A stretch of DNA of 64,000 bases. Origin: Vibrio mytili (lineage in GTDB: Bacteria; Pseudomonadota; Gammaproteobacteria; Enterobacterales; Vibrionaceae). The notes beneath the pieces were generated by a model. It ran no database searches. It worked only from the letters and a program-made list of their open reading frames with translations, and was not told where the DNA came from. Positions 45,672 through 56,268 of this stretch are shown here, in pieces (position 1 is the stretch's first letter; every line of letters begins with the position of its first letter). The stretch is from positions 20,255-84,254 of the forward strand of contig NZ_JXOK01000009.1 in assembly GCF_000830505.1 (NCBI RefSeq), given 5' to 3'. Made by a program: the position numbers and the translations under genes.

Positions 45672-46424
45672 ATGAAAGTATGGAAAACACATGCTTGCCT
45701 TATGGCAATTTTAACGCTTGTATTTTCAGCGACTGCGGCAGCCGATATTAAAGTATATGCGGCATCTTCAATGACCAATGCTATCGATGACATAGCACAA
45801 GCATTTGAAGATAAGTACGGTATTGCTGTGACGCCGGTCTATGGTGGCTCCTCGTCGATTGCGCGACAAATCATAAATGGCGCACCTGCCGATGTATTTA
45901 TATCAGCGAATACGAAATGGATGAAATATCTCGTCGACTCTAAACAAGTTGATGGTGACAGTGTCACTAATTTGGTGCGAAATAGCCTCGTTATCATTGC
46001 GCCAAAGGATTCCAAAATTCAGCGTTTAGACATATCAGATCTCAACGCGTGGAACTCAATTTTAGATGATAGCCGTTTGTCTTTGGGGAACCCTGCATCC
46101 GTTCCCGCAGGGATGTATGCCAAAGAGTCATTAACGACACTTGGTCTCTGGGATAAGCTGAAAAGAAAGGTGGCTCCAGCTAAGAACGTTCGACTTGCTT
46201 TGGCATTTGTTGAACGCGGAGAGTCGCCACTCGGTGTCGTCTATAAGACAGATGCACTACTCAGCGCTAAAGTTAGAATTGTCGGCGAATTTTCCAACGA
46301 AATGCACACTGATATTGTCTATCCAGTTGCACTCGTAAAAGATTCTCCCAACTCGCGACAATTTCTAGAATATTTACAGTCGAGTGAAGCCAACAAAGTA
46401 TTTGTACAGTATGGTTTTCAATAA
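45672..46424 (+). CDS. modA: Molybdate ABC transporter substrate-binding protein
   Basis: 250 residues with a signal peptide (ACLMAILTLVFSATAAA). ModA motifs: YAASSMTNAIDDI, GGSSSIARQIINGAPADVFISA, and the C-terminal PVALVKDSPN. Binds molybdate in the periplasm. First of modABC; molybdate supply suits the FdhF/YdeP-type molybdoenzyme elsewhere in the window. Confidence 0.94.
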   Translation: MKVWKTHACLMAILTLVFSATAAADIKVYAASSMTNAIDDIAQAFEDKYGIAVTPVYGGSSSIARQIINGAPADVFISANTKWMKYLVDSKQVDGDSVTNLVRNSLVIIAPKDSKIQRLDISDLNAWNSILDDSRLSLGNPASVPAGMYAKESLTTLGLWDKLKRKVAPAKNVRLALAFVERGESPLGVVYKTDALLSAKVRIVGEFSNEMHTDIVYPVALVKDSPNSRQFLEYLQSSEANKVFVQYGFQ

Positions 46425-46436
46425 TAAGGGAAGTAT

Positions 46437-47126
46437 GTGACAGAACTTGAGTATCAAGCGCTAATATTAAGTCTTAAAGTAGGTGCTTATGCGGTGCTTT
46501 GGCTTATTCCGTTAGGTGTGAGCCTCGCTTGGCTACTATCGCGAAAAGAGTTCTTTGGTAAATCGATACTAGACAGTCTGATTCACCTACCTTTGGTTTT
46601 ACCGCCCGTTGTGATTGGCTATTTACTCCTTATAAGTCTTGGGCGTCAGGGCTTTTTAGGTCGCTGGCTATATGAACACCTTGGTTTAGTCTTCAGTTTC
46701 AACTGGAAAGGCGCAGTTGTGGCTTGCGTTGTGGTCGCGCTTCCACTCATGGTTCGCTCAATTCGTTTAAGTTTAGATAATGTCGATCCTAAATTAGAAC
46801 ATGCAGCATCGACACTGGGTGCGTCACCACTTAAAGTCTTTTTAACCATAACATTGCCGCTCACTATCCCAGGTATTATTACGGGGACTATGTTGTCATT
46901 TGCCCGCAGTTTAGGGGAGTTTGGTGCAACAATCAGCTTTGTATCAAACATACCCGGTGAGACGCAAACGATCCCTTTAGCCATGTTTAACTTCATTGAA
47001 ACGCCCGGTGCAGAAATGGAGGCAGCGCGTCTTTGTATTATTTCTATCGTACTTGCGCTATCGACATTAATGGTATCCGAGTGGCTAAATCGTAAATCCT
47101 CACATCGTCTGGGGACCAAGGCATGA
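46437..47126 (+). CDS. modB: Molybdate ABC transporter permease
   Basis: 229 residues from a GTG with ribosome site AAGGGAAG. Five membrane segments, and the cytoplasmic loop [21 protein letters not shown] that contacts the ATPase. Overlaps modC by ATGA. Confidence 0.94.
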   Translation: MTELEYQALILSLKVGAYAVLWLIPLGVSLAWLLSRKEFFGKSILDSLIHLPLVLPPVVIGYLLLISLGRQGFLGRWLYEHLGLVFSFNWKGAVVACVVVALPLMVRSIRLSLDNVDPKLEHAASTLGASPLKVFLTITLPLTIPGIITGTMLSFARSLGEFGATISFVSNIPGETQTIPLAMFNFIETPGAEMEAARLCIISIVLALSTLMVSEWLNRKSSHRLGTKA

Positions 47127-48228
47127 GCATAAATATACAAATAAAACAGACACTTGGAGATACGGATTTTGATATTAACCTTGAGTTACCGCGTCACGGA
47201 ATAAGTGCGCTGTTTGGCCGTTCTGGTGCAGGAAAAACCACCTTAATTAATGTAATCAGTGGATTGCTAACTCCTAAACAAGGCAAAGTGACCATTGGTC
47301 ATCATGTTTTGTTTGACAGTAAAAAAGGAATTAATTTACCGGCTTACCAACGAAAAATTGGTTATGTGTTTCAAGATGCGCGCTTGTTTCCGCATTACTC
47401 TGTACGTGGAAACTTGCTTTATGGTGTAACTAAAAACGACAATGCGTACTTTGATAAGGTGATAGAACTACTGTCAATTCAATCTTTGTTAAACCGTTAC
47501 CCTAATTCATTATCTGGCGGAGAGAAACAGCGAGTAGCGATAGCAAGGGCCTTACTATCCAAGCCTCAGCTCTTGCTGATGGATGAGCCGCTGGCGTCAC
47601 TTGATATGCCACGTAAGCGTGAAGTAATGCCGTTTCTTGAGGAGCTTTCAAGCAAGGTTAATATTCCTATTGTGTACGTAACACACAGTTTGCAAGAGAT
47701 TTTACGACTTGCCCAGCACCTAACTATTATTGATCGAGGGAGAGTTATCACGTCTGGTAAACTTGAAGAAGTCTGGGCATCGCATGCGATGAGACCATGG
47801 CAATCTTTTTCAGATCATAGCAGTTTATTTGAGGGTAGAATCACTCATCATCACCCTAAGTACGCCTTAACGAATGTTAGGCTTGCGCCCAAATCCCATT
47901 TATGGTGCAGAAGATAGTTGGGGAGCCCGATACACCCGTTCGCTTGCAGGTTCGTGCTAATGATGTTTCGATAGTTTTAGAGCAGCCTGTATTGTCGTCA
48001 ATTCGTAACGTTCTGCCAGCCACTATTGCATCGATCGAAGAATTTAAAGCTGGCGAAGATAAACACAGCATTACATTGTCATTAAAACTCGATGAGCAGT
48101 GCTATTTGTGGGCGACGATAACCCCCTGGGCGTTGGATGATCTCGACTTAAAAGTAGGGGATCGAGTATTCGCACAAATCAAAGGCGTCAGTGTAACGCA
48201 GCGCGATATCGTGTCTGCACCGCATTAA
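47123..48228 (+). CDS. modC: Molybdate ABC transporter ATPase (frame broken by an apparent 1-bp deletion)
   Basis: The ABC domain is intact: Walker [11 protein letters not shown]-loop [13 protein letters not shown], signature [15 protein letters not shown], Walker [13 protein letters not shown]. After KSHLW the first frame reads CRR and stops at 47917; the next frame carries [14 protein letters not shown] and the C-terminal molybdate-binding (TOBE/Mop) domain to 48228. One G added at 47904 (TGG to TGGG) restores about 368 residues, the usual ModC length. If the break were real the transporter would lose only its regulatory domain. Confidence 0.9.
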
Positions 48229-48237
48229 AAATTAAAC

Positions 48238-48263
48238 AAAAAGGCCACATTCGTGGCCTTTTT
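48238..48263. terminator. Bidirectional terminator after modC
   Basis: AAAAAGGCCAC and GTGGCCTTTTT, 11-bp arms, 4-base loop; shared with the convergent gene at 48300-48737. Confidence 0.92.
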
Positions 48264-48299
48264 ACGCGTTTACGTCTCTAAAACGTTAAAAGAATACTG

Positions 48300-48737
48300 T
48301 TATTTTAAAAACACTTCTTTGAATTCACGTTTTAACAGTGGGTCACGACGTGCTTTTTTCATTTGCTTGACCATATCTTTAACACAGTTGTGAAGGACAT
48401 TATCAAGCAACTGAGCACGATATTCTTCTTTGTCTTCATCTGTCATGCTGGCTGGAAGGTCTAACGTAGGAAACTCTTCCATAACATTAATTCCCGCAAA
48501 TGCTTGACCGACAGAGACTAGAGCATGAAATTGCTCGAAGTTATCCAGAATGTTTTGTGCGCTTGCTGGCATTTCATCCCAAGATTCGCGGACCGCTTCT
48601 TCAGACACTTCGTGGATCGAGATGACCATTTCAAACATTTGCTCTGGAACTTCATCAAATTCGATGACTTTACGCAATTCTGGAGAAATAGTATCAAGAT
48701 CGATTTTTTTACTTTCGTTGGTCATTGCTTCTGACAT
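48300..48737 (-). CDS. DUF3069-like hypothetical protein
   Basis: 145 residues, acidic, predicted all-helical, no signal peptide or membrane segment. Segments such as ISPELRKVIEFDEVPEQMFEM and WDEMPASAQNILDNFEQFHAL resemble the vibrio-specific DUF3069 family, of unknown function. The start at 48737 (MSEAMTNES) could instead be the fourth-codon-later ATG. Single gene. Confidence 0.7.
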   Translation of the reverse strand: MSEAMTNESKKIDLDTISPELRKVIEFDEVPEQMFEMVISIHEVSEEAVRESWDEMPASAQNILDNFEQFHALVSVGQAFAGINVMEEFPTLDLPASMTDEDKEEYRAQLLDNVLHNCVKDMVKQMKKARRDPLLKREFKEVFLK

Positions 48738-49258
48738 AGAGTATCTCTTCTTAGATCGGGCCGTTCTTTGCCTTGTACTTCCGACGCATCATAGTAACCC
48801 GAGTTTGGATTAAATGCATACAACGCGACAGTGACATTGTGTTGCTGGTAACAAAAGCCGGGCATAGTAATACCAAACTTAGCAAATATCTATACTACGA
48901 CTTTATTTTTCGTAACATTAGACCAATGAAACCACGCGTATTTCTAAGTCTTGTGCTACTTCCTGATAGCCGTATCCTCGTTACCTTCATTGTCCCATCG
49001 GGTATTGACGACGTTCAGGAAAAGCACGCTTCGTATTTTGACTGTGATGTTATTCGGGCGTCTGGCTAGGCCTGATATATGATTAAAGAGTAGGGACACA
49101 TCCTTACCTAGGTGACGGTGTCACTCATTAGTCGCCAAGTAAATGGATGGAAATGGATTATCGTGATGAACCAACGACGTGAATTGCAACTTTTCTCTTT
49201 TTACTTAGAGCATGTTTATGACTCCATATATCTATGTAAGGGAGGAGGAGGTAAGTTA
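48738..49258. other. Intergenic region, no confident gene
   Basis: 520 bp. A 98-codon plus-strand frame (48773-49069) exists but has no ribosome site and no recognisable domain. The only clear element is the strong ribosome site GGGAGGAGGAGG directly before 49259. Confidence 0.4.
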
Positions 49259-50251
49259 ATGAAAAATAAATGTATTAAATCAATTCTTGCCTTGGTTACG
49301 CTGTCACTACCGTCGTTTATCACTAACGCAGAGTCAGTCAGGCAGCAACTGAAAAAAGAGTTTGAACAAAGTTTTGCTAGCTCGATTGTTCTGTCGGATA
49401 GTGATGTATTGACTCTTGGTTTTAATCATTTTGACCCGAACGAAGCATTCAATATAGAGAATGAAGATATTGGCTCTAGAGACTCAATCGATCTTAGAAA
49501 ACGAGTGACAGCTTATATTTTACCGTACAGCATCGACCTGACAGAACTGGAAGATGGTCAAGCGAGTTATTACTTCAATGGTCGATTTTACCTACTTGGT
49601 AATGAACAAGAAGTCTCTCTCGATCCAACAAAAACGCCGGATAAAAATAAAGAGCAAGTATATGGAGGTTATGTTGAAATCGAGCAAGAGCAGCAGATTA
49701 CGGAACGAATTTCCTTGTCGGGAGCCATCGGTACCCACTTAATTTACTACAAGAATAACTATTCCTACCGAAGTGATGCGCTTGACGAGTATCGTGACTT
49801 ATTTGAAGGTGTCTATTTTAATACGGACGCTTGGGCGCTTGTTGGTGAAGTTAACGCTACGTTTAAATATCAACAAGATAAGAACTGGGGGAGATGGTAT
49901 GTCTGGTCTTCGCCACATTACTTTTATGGTACATCATGGGGGGACGCGAACTATGGAGAATTGGGTGAACCGGAAGGATGGTATTGGGTTAATGGCATTA
50001 AAGCCTTTTATGATTTTGCAAACTTTGAAAATACCATACAGACTCTTTACGCCAGTATAAACCGGGTTGATATAGGTGCTGATACTCGTGAGCCAATCAA
50101 TGCAACCAATTATTATGAAGCAAGCTTAGGATGGCTGATGACGCCTCCATTCGACAGTGATTGGATCGATAACGTAGGCATCGGTCTGACTATAAATTAC
50201 GGCAGTGCACTCAAAGGAGGGAGTATTTCTTTGTTTTTTAATCAACAGTGA
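49259..50251 (+). CDS. Solitary outer-membrane autotransporter-like beta-barrel protein
   Basis: About 330 residues from the ATG at 49259, picked for its strong ribosome site and the signal peptide (CIKSILALVTLSLPSFITNA). The rest is short alternating beta segments rich in Tyr and Trp (RWYVWSSPHYFYGTSW, GWYWVNGIKAFYDF), ending GGSISLFFNQQ. This matches the solitary outer-membrane autotransporter-like barrel family (Omp_AT) found in vibrios; function unknown. It converges with the diguanylate cyclase gene with a 10-bp gap. Confidence 0.78.
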   Translation: MKNKCIKSILALVTLSLPSFITNAESVRQQLKKEFEQSFASSIVLSDSDVLTLGFNHFDPNEAFNIENEDIGSRDSIDLRKRVTAYILPYSIDLTELEDGQASYYFNGRFYLLGNEQEVSLDPTKTPDKNKEQVYGGYVEIEQEQQITERISLSGAIGTHLIYYKNNYSYRSDALDEYRDLFEGVYFNTDAWALVGEVNATFKYQQDKNWGRWYVWSSPHYFYGTSWGDANYGELGEPEGWYWVNGIKAFYDFANFENTIQTLYASINRVDIGADTREPINATNYYEASLGWLMTPPFDSDWIDNVGIGLTINYGSALKGGSISLFFNQQ

Positions 50252-50261
50252 GTCAGAACGG

Positions 50262-51506
50262 TTAATGATTGTACTTGATACAGTTTCGACCGGCTTTTTT
50301 CGCTTTATAGAGCGCTTCATCCGCTAAAGCAATGACTTCCTCAGGGTCTAAAATACTGTGACTATCCGCTACGCCGAAGCTTACTGTCACCGATACTGTT
50401 TTTCTTTTTGGGTTGTCTTGTTTACCACGTTGCAATTGCCCTTGTTTATGATCATCAGGTCGAGAAGCGTCATTTCGTAGGACCATTTGATAGTTTGCAA
50501 TCGATTCTCGCAGTGCCTCTAACGAGTCATGACATTCATCAATATATTTTCCCTTGTAGATAATGGTGAACTCTTCGCCGCCAAAGCGATATACTTTTGC
50601 ACCACCATGAACCTTATTCATGCGAGAGGCGACCATCTTAAGAACATCGTCGCCAGTATCATGACCATATTTGTCGTTGAATTTCTTGAAATGGTCGACA
50701 TCCAACATGGCGATAGTGTATTTGGTTCCTAAGTGTTTGAGATCAATATCAAGGGCTCGACGACTAGGGAGCTGCGTTAAGCTGTCGGTAAATGCCAGTT
50801 GATGACTGGCAGTCATAGAATAGATGATCATAAGTAGACCGGCTAAAGTGAACATCGTGCTTGATATATATTGAACATCAAAAAAAATGAATGTTGCTGA
50901 CGCAAGTATCATGGCCGAATACGTCATACCATGAATAATCTGATTGGTTTTAAGAACCAGAATGCCAAGAAAGCAAACAATGCCAATACAATATAAAACT
51001 AATATCAGAGGAAGCTTAGATATACTGGGCTCGATAAATAAGATACCGCTAGTCCACTCCCGAAACCCACCCTCAATATGAAATGTCAGCGTGATATACG
51101 ACCAGATAAAAAACAACGACAACATTAAAATGTAGACGAGCAAAGATTTTGAATCGCCACCGTCTTTATTGAATAGAAATACTGCAAGAAAAGATACAGG
51201 CAATAATGTCGTTAAAATACTGAGTTCGATGAGTGTTGTACCAGATTGAAGCGGTACCTGAAGCCGGTGTTGAATGACAAAATAAGCTACGAGCATCGCC
51301 AAACACACCATTGACTCTCGCCCTTGCTTAAATGCATAGCACATAATAAGTGCTCCGCAGAACAATATGTAAGGTAAGTTGATCGCTATACCCCAATTTG
51401 ACTCCGTCATTTGTATGATGCTTTTCATACTGGCGATCACTAATCCCAAAAGCATTATTGGAAAGAAAAACTTGAAACCAGATGACGTCATTAAAGATGG
51501 GGACAT
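50262..51506 (-). CDS. Membrane diguanylate cyclase (GGDEF)
   Basis: 414 residues: about seven N-terminal membrane segments (to roughly residue 235) and a C-terminal GGDEF domain with the active motif GGEEF (YRFGGEEFTII) and the DVDHFKKFND metal segment, so catalytic activity is expected. A basic insertion, HKQGQLQRGKQDNPKRK, lies between the active site and the final strand. It makes c-di-GMP, the ligand of PelD; that link is possible but not specific. Stand-alone gene. Confidence 0.9.
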   Translation of the reverse strand: MSPSLMTSSGFKFFFPIMLLGLVIASMKSIIQMTESNWGIAINLPYILFCGALIMCYAFKQGRESMVCLAMLVAYFVIQHRLQVPLQSGTTLIELSILTTLLPVSFLAVFLFNKDGGDSKSLLVYILMLSLFFIWSYITLTFHIEGGFREWTSGILFIEPSISKLPLILVLYCIGIVCFLGILVLKTNQIIHGMTYSAMILASATFIFFDVQYISSTMFTLAGLLMIIYSMTASHQLAFTDSLTQLPSRRALDIDLKHLGTKYTIAMLDVDHFKKFNDKYGHDTGDDVLKMVASRMNKVHGGAKVYRFGGEEFTIIYKGKYIDECHDSLEALRESIANYQMVLRNDASRPDDHKQGQLQRGKQDNPKRKTVSVTVSFGVADSHSILDPEEVIALADEALYKAKKAGRNCIKYNH

Positions 51507-51908
51507 GTTTATCCGTAACCTGTAACTTGTTAATTATGTCTATGAATGTTATTCAGCTTGTTGCTCATATTGTTAGTGTAGAGTGCTACATTGCAGAGTA
51601 CGAAATATTAGTGAGTCAACAATCGTTTAAGCGTTAACAGCACACAAGGCGTCAACGACAGTCAAGAATAAGTGTAACTTGTCATTAACCCAAGCTTTTT
51701 AGTCTGTATCCCAATAAAAACACATAGATTGATTAAATTAAGAGCAATCAAAGAGTTGTTAATAGCAACTAGTTGCTATAATTATATTCAAGTTAACTCA
51801 GAACGTTCGGTCTAGCGAAAGCTTCCGAGTTTCAGGTTTGGTATCGCTCTGAATCATGTCTGTCGGAGTCACGTTAGCCATACAACAGTATTATGGGGAT
51901 AATCTGCA
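51507..51908. promoter_or_regulatory. Promoter region and leader of comFB with an 18-bp perfect palindrome
   Basis: ATAGCAACTAGTTGCTAT (51762-51779) is a perfect 18-bp palindrome. It fills the spacer between a possible -35 TTGTTA (51756-51761) and TATAAT (51777-51782), overlapping the -10: a good repressor site. The transcript would have a leader of about 120 bases containing complementary words (AGCGA with TCGCT, TCCGA with TCGGA), so it may fold. The rest of the region shows nothing clear. Confidence 0.5.
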
Positions 51909-52292
51909 ATGCACATCAGCTCTGAAGTACACAATTATATGGAAACCTTGGTCGGTCAAGTGTTGAACTTAGACAAGTACATCGTTCAGTTTGACCATGA
52001 ACAACTGGCCGATATTGCTTGTTTAGCTTTGATCCAACTAAAGCCGGTATACATTCGTCATGACATCGACTTTTTATCATCGCTTCCCGAAGAAAAACTC
52101 TCTCAATTTAAGCAAAGTGCTGAAATAGCAGTAGAAAACGCCGCAGTTATGATACAAGATGACAGACGTCAAGACCGTAACCGTGATGTGCCTGTTATTC
52201 TTTCTCATACCCGTTATGATGGAGACAGCCAATTGGAATGGTTTGAGAAGCCAATCTTAAATATCACGAAACATAACTCAACTGCAGGCTAA
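51909..52292 (+). CDS. ComFB-domain protein
   Basis: 127 residues of the late-competence ComFB family: EVHNYMETLVGQVL at the N-terminus, then CLALIQLKPVYIRHDIDFL. The family was named for the Bacillus comF operon; members elsewhere have been reported as cyclic-dinucleotide receptors, so a signalling role is possible here (inference). A HlyU-family gene follows in the same direction 61 bp later. Confidence 0.82.
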   Translation: MHISSEVHNYMETLVGQVLNLDKYIVQFDHEQLADIACLALIQLKPVYIRHDIDFLSSLPEEKLSQFKQSAEIAVENAAVMIQDDRRQDRNRDVPVILSHTRYDGDSQLEWFEKPILNITKHNSTAG

Positions 52293-52353
52293 TGTCGGCA
52301 ACATTACTGTCTTGGGATGGCGATTTGAACTTAGGCAAACCTTAGGAGGAACT

Positions 52354-52635
52354 GTGGGCTTTTTTTCGCGCTTGTTTGGCGGCAGTCAAAATACTGCTGA
52401 AGTAAAAACGGTTGATCCCGTAGAATATAATGGTTTTCTCATTTATCAGGAAAGCATTGCTGAGGGCGGCCAATATCGTATTGCTGGCCGCATTGAAAAA
52501 GAGATCGATGGTGAAGTAAAGTCACACCGCTTTATTCGTTCTGACGTACTTGGCTCAGAACAAGACGCTAACGAATTGATGCTCAAAAAATCGCAAATGT
52601 TCATTGACCAAATGGGCGACAAAATCTTTGATTAA
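52354..52635 (+). CDS. HlyU-family (PF10115) protein
   Basis: 93 residues from a GTG at 52354 with ribosome site AGGAGG; the open frame upstream has no ribosome site. Starts VGFFSRLFGG and contains SHRFIRSDVLGSEQDA, the HlyU-family pattern. Despite the name it is unrelated to the ArsR-type HlyU; members are small vibrio and proteobacterial proteins annotated as transcriptional activators. Confidence 0.8.
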   Translation: MGFFSRLFGGSQNTAEVKTVDPVEYNGFLIYQESIAEGGQYRIAGRIEKEIDGEVKSHRFIRSDVLGSEQDANELMLKKSQMFIDQMGDKIFD

Positions 52636-52838
52636 CAAATCACGACAATTTGATTCGAATCATCTAAATTAGAGCCATTAGTGTATATGCTGATGGCTTT
52701 TACTATTTTTAAAGACTCTTGGCTTAACTTACTGTTAATGAAGCGATTAACAGCCACTGGTTGGACCTCAAGCATGGAGCCTATGTGCTGTTTTTTCTCA
52801 AGGTAAAGCTTTCGAGGGGCAAATAGCGTCATTTTCAT
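52632..52838 (-). CDS. Small hypothetical protein
   Basis: 68 codons, stop overlapping the end of the HlyU-family gene by 4 bp, with a weak ribosome site (AGG four bases before ATG). The middle, KKQHIGSMLEVQPVAVNRFI, has a helix-turn-helix look, but I recognise no family. It may not be a gene. Confidence 0.3.
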   Translation of the reverse strand: MKMTLFAPRKLYLEKKQHIGSMLEVQPVAVNRFINSKLSQESLKIVKAISIYTNGSNLDDSNQIVVIC

Positions 52839-53101
52839 TACCTAACGTTATAAGTAATGAAAGTTAGTATTTATATGACAAAAAACTTGTGTTCGAAGTG
52901 CTCGTTAGATTAAAACAGAATAACAAGAGGCACGGTATGTCAAAGGTGTCAATGTTAAGTAGGTGGTCCCAAGCGCCGTCGACAGATGTTTTCACTCACC
53001 TTGAGTGTTGACCAGATAAAAATAGAAGAGTGAGCGTCAAGGGTTTACGCTTTACGCTTATTTGGGACTAATTATAGATATGTATACAAGGAGTATGCGT
53101 T

Positions 53102-54657
53102 TTGCAAATCGGTGTACCTAGAGAGATACTTGCGGGAGAAACGCGAGTGGCTGCATCACCAAAATCGGTTGAGCAGTTGATTAAGTTGGGTTTCGATGTC
53201 GCCATCGAAACTCACGCTGGGGTGCTAGCGAGTTTCGATGATGCCGCTTATGAAGCAGCAGGTGCGAAGGTCGTTTCTAGTGAAGAAGTCTGGTTATCAG
53301 GCCTGATCCTGAAAGTAAATGCACCACACGTGGATGAAGAGAAGGGCATTGACGAAATTGCATTGCTACAAGATGGCGCGACGCTAATTAGTTTTATCTG
53401 GCCAGCGCAAAATGAAGAGTTGATGAAGCAGCTTTCAAGCAAAAATATTAACGTACTTGCAATGGATTCTGTCCCACGAATTTCACGTGCTCAAGCATTG
53501 GATGCACTGTCTTCGATGGCCAATATCGCAGGTTACCGTGCTGTAGTGGAAGCGGCTCACGAATTCGGGCGTTTCTTTACCGGCCAAATTACCGCTGCTG
53601 GTAAAGTTCCACCAGCTAAAGTACTTGTCGCTGGCGCTGGTGTTGCTGGTCTAGCGGCAATTGGCGCTGCGGGCAGTTTAGGTGCAATCGTTCGTGCATT
53701 TGACGTACGTCCGGAAGTAAAAGAGCAAGTTGAGTCGATGGGGGCAGAATTCCTAACAGTGGATTTCCAAGAAGACTCAGGCTCAGGTGATGGTTACGCG
53801 AAAGAAATGTCAGATGATTTCAACAAGAAAGCGGCTGAGCTTTATGCTGAGCAAGCAAAAGACGTTGATATCATTGTGACAACAGCATTGATCCCAGGTA
53901 AACCAGCTCCGACATTGATCACCAAAGAAATGGTCGACAGCATGAAAGCGGGCAGTGTGATTGTTGACTTGGCTGCTGCTAACGGTGGTAACTGTGAATA
54001 CACCGTGAAAGATCAAGTTATTACAACTAAAAATGGTGTGAAAATCGTCGCTACACTGACATGGTCGGTCGTTTGCCAACTCAATCTTCTCAACTCTATG
54101 CAACAAACCTTGTTAACCTTCTAAAACTTCTATGCAAAGAGAAAGATGGCAACATCAATATTGACTTTGAAGATGTGGTTTTACGTGGCGTTACCGTCGT
54201 GAAAGAAGGTGAAATCACTTGGCCTGCACCACCAATTCAAGTGTCTGCTCAACCTCAGGCTAAACAAGAGCCTGCGCCTAAAAAAGAGCCAAAAGTTGAA
54301 GAGCCGACTTCGCCAACCAAAAAGCTTGCAGCTTTGGTCATCGGTGTTGGTGCTTTTGCTTGGATTGCCTCTGTGGCACCTGCAGCATTCCTGACCCACT
54401 TTACGGTATTCGTTCTAGCTTGTGTCGTTGGTTACTATGTCGTTTGGAACGTAACCCATGCACTGCATACACCGTTGATGTCGGTTACTAACGCCATCTC
54501 AGGAATTATTGTTGTGGGCGCATTATTACAAATAGGGCAAGGTAATGGTGTGGTTTCATTCCTGTCCTTTATCGCTGTGTTGATTGCGAGTATCAACATC
54601 TTCGGTGGTTTCACCGTCACCAAGCGTATGCTTGAAATGTTCCGTAAAGATAAATAA
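53102..54657 (+). CDS. pntA: NAD(P) transhydrogenase subunit alpha (frame broken by an apparent 1-bp deletion)
   Basis: Starts at a TTG ([19 protein letters not shown]) placed 8 bases after AAGGAG. The NAD-binding domain is intact ([19 protein letters not shown]). After KIV the first frame reads ATLTWSVV and stops at 54124, while the next frame carries the expected [18 protein letters not shown] and the membrane part (from about 54330) to 54657. One G added at 54049-54051 restores about 518 residues. With PntB it forms the proton-pumping transhydrogenase. pntB follows 9 bp later. Confidence 0.92.
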
Positions 54658-54666
54658 GGGGTTACG

Positions 54667-56042
54667 ATGTCTGCAGGATTAGTACAAGCAGCTTACATTG
54701 TAGCTGCATTATTTTTCATTAAGAGTTTAGCTGGGCTGTCTAAACAAGAGTCTGCGCGTAATGGTAACTACTACGGTATCGCGGGTATGGCGATCGCGCT
54801 GATCGCGACGATCTTTAGCCGGATGCTCAAGGCTTTGGCTGGATCATTGTTGCGATGGCGGTCGGTGGCGCGATCGGTATTTTCTACGCTAAGAAAGTAG
54901 AAATGACCGAGATGCCTGAACTGGTTGCCATTCTACACAGTTTTGTTGGTCTGGCTGCGGTTCTGGTTGGTTACAATAGCTATCTAGACGCTCCTCAAGC
55001 TGCGACTCACGCCGAGCACGTTATTCACCTTGTGGAAGTTTTCCTTGGTGTGTTTATCGGTGCTGTAACCTTCACGGGCTCTATCGTTGCATTTGGAAAA
55101 CTGCGTGGCGTGATTTCATCCTCTCCGCTTAACCTTCCTCATAAACACAAAATGAACCTGGCAGCGATTGTTGTTTCTACGCTTCTAATGATTTATTTCG
55201 TTAAAGCAGACGGCAGCATGTTCGCTCTGATTGTAATGACGTTGATTGCATTTGCTTTCGGCTACCACCTCGTGGCATCCATCGGTGGTGCGGATATGCC
55301 AGTAGTTGTTTCAATGCTTAACTCGTACTCTGGTTGGGCGGCGGCAGCGGCAGGTTTCATGCTCGCAAACGATCTGTTAATCGTAACAGGTGCGTTGGTG
55401 GGTTCTTCAGGTGCCATTCTGTCTTACATCATGTGTAAAGCAATGAACCGTTCGTTCATTAGTGTTATTGCCGGTGGCTTTGGTCAAGAAGTGGTGATCT
55501 CAAGTAATGAAGAGCAGGGGGAGCACCGTGAAACTACGGCGGAAGAAGTGGCAGAAATGCTGAAGAACTCTAAATCGGTGATAATCACTCCAGGATACGG
55601 TATGGCAGTAGCGCAAGCACAATACCCAGTCCATGAAATCACTGATGCACTCCGTGCTCAAGGTATCGAAGTTCGCTTTGGTATCCACCCAGTAGCAGGG
55701 CGCTTGCCTGGCCATATGAATGTATTGCTCGCGGAAGCAAAAGTGCCTTATGACATCGTTTTGGAAATGGATGAGATCAACGATGATTTCTCAGAAACCG
55801 ACACGGTTCTTGTTATCGGTGCAAACGACACCGTAAACCCAGCGGCACTTGAAGATCCAAACAGCCCAATTGCAGGTATGCCTGTATTGGAAGTTTGGAA
55901 CGCGAAAAATGTTATTGTATTCAAGCGCTCAATGAATACGGGATATGCTGGCGTTCAGAACCCATTGTTCTTTAAAGAAAACACCTCAATGCTATTTGGC
56001 GATGCGAAAGAAAGTGTCGAGAGCATCTATAAAGCGTTGTAA
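54667..56042 (+). CDS. pntB: NAD(P) transhydrogenase subunit beta (frame broken by an apparent 1-bp deletion)
   Basis: N-terminus [20 protein letters not shown] is correct for PntB. After ATIF the frame reads SRMLKALAG and ends at 54900; the next frame has DAQGF then [20 protein letters not shown] and runs to 56042. One C added at 54818-54822 gives about 458 residues. Several membrane segments, then the C-terminal NADP-binding domain ([34 protein letters not shown]). A clear terminator follows. Confidence 0.92.
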
Positions 56043-56064
56043 TAAGCTTTTGATTTAAAATTAT

Positions 56065-56093
56065 AAAAGGTCAGCCAATCGCTGGCCTTTTTT
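56065..56093 (+). terminator. Terminator after pntAB
   Basis: AAAAGGTCAGC and GCTGGCCTTTT arms (one G-T pair), 5-base loop, then T-run. Confidence 0.88.
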
Positions 56094-56268
56094 GTAATCC
56101 CTTCACGTTTGTATTGCGTTTGTTAGTATTGCGGGTTTTGCTCTCAGTGCATGCTCATCGTTTCGAAATCATCAATGTAATAGTAATGCAAATCCTAAAA
56201 CGGACGGATGTTATTTGTTTGTTGAATGAGGTATAGTCTCATTTAATATCACAAGTAACGGTAAGAGT

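Noticed and set aside
46646..47140. 164-codon minus-strand frame inside modB
   Set aside because: Antisense to a clear ABC permease; no independent support.
48773..49069. 98-codon plus-strand open frame
   Set aside because: No ribosome site, no recognisable domain or signal, and odd composition; kept only as a note in the intergenic entry.
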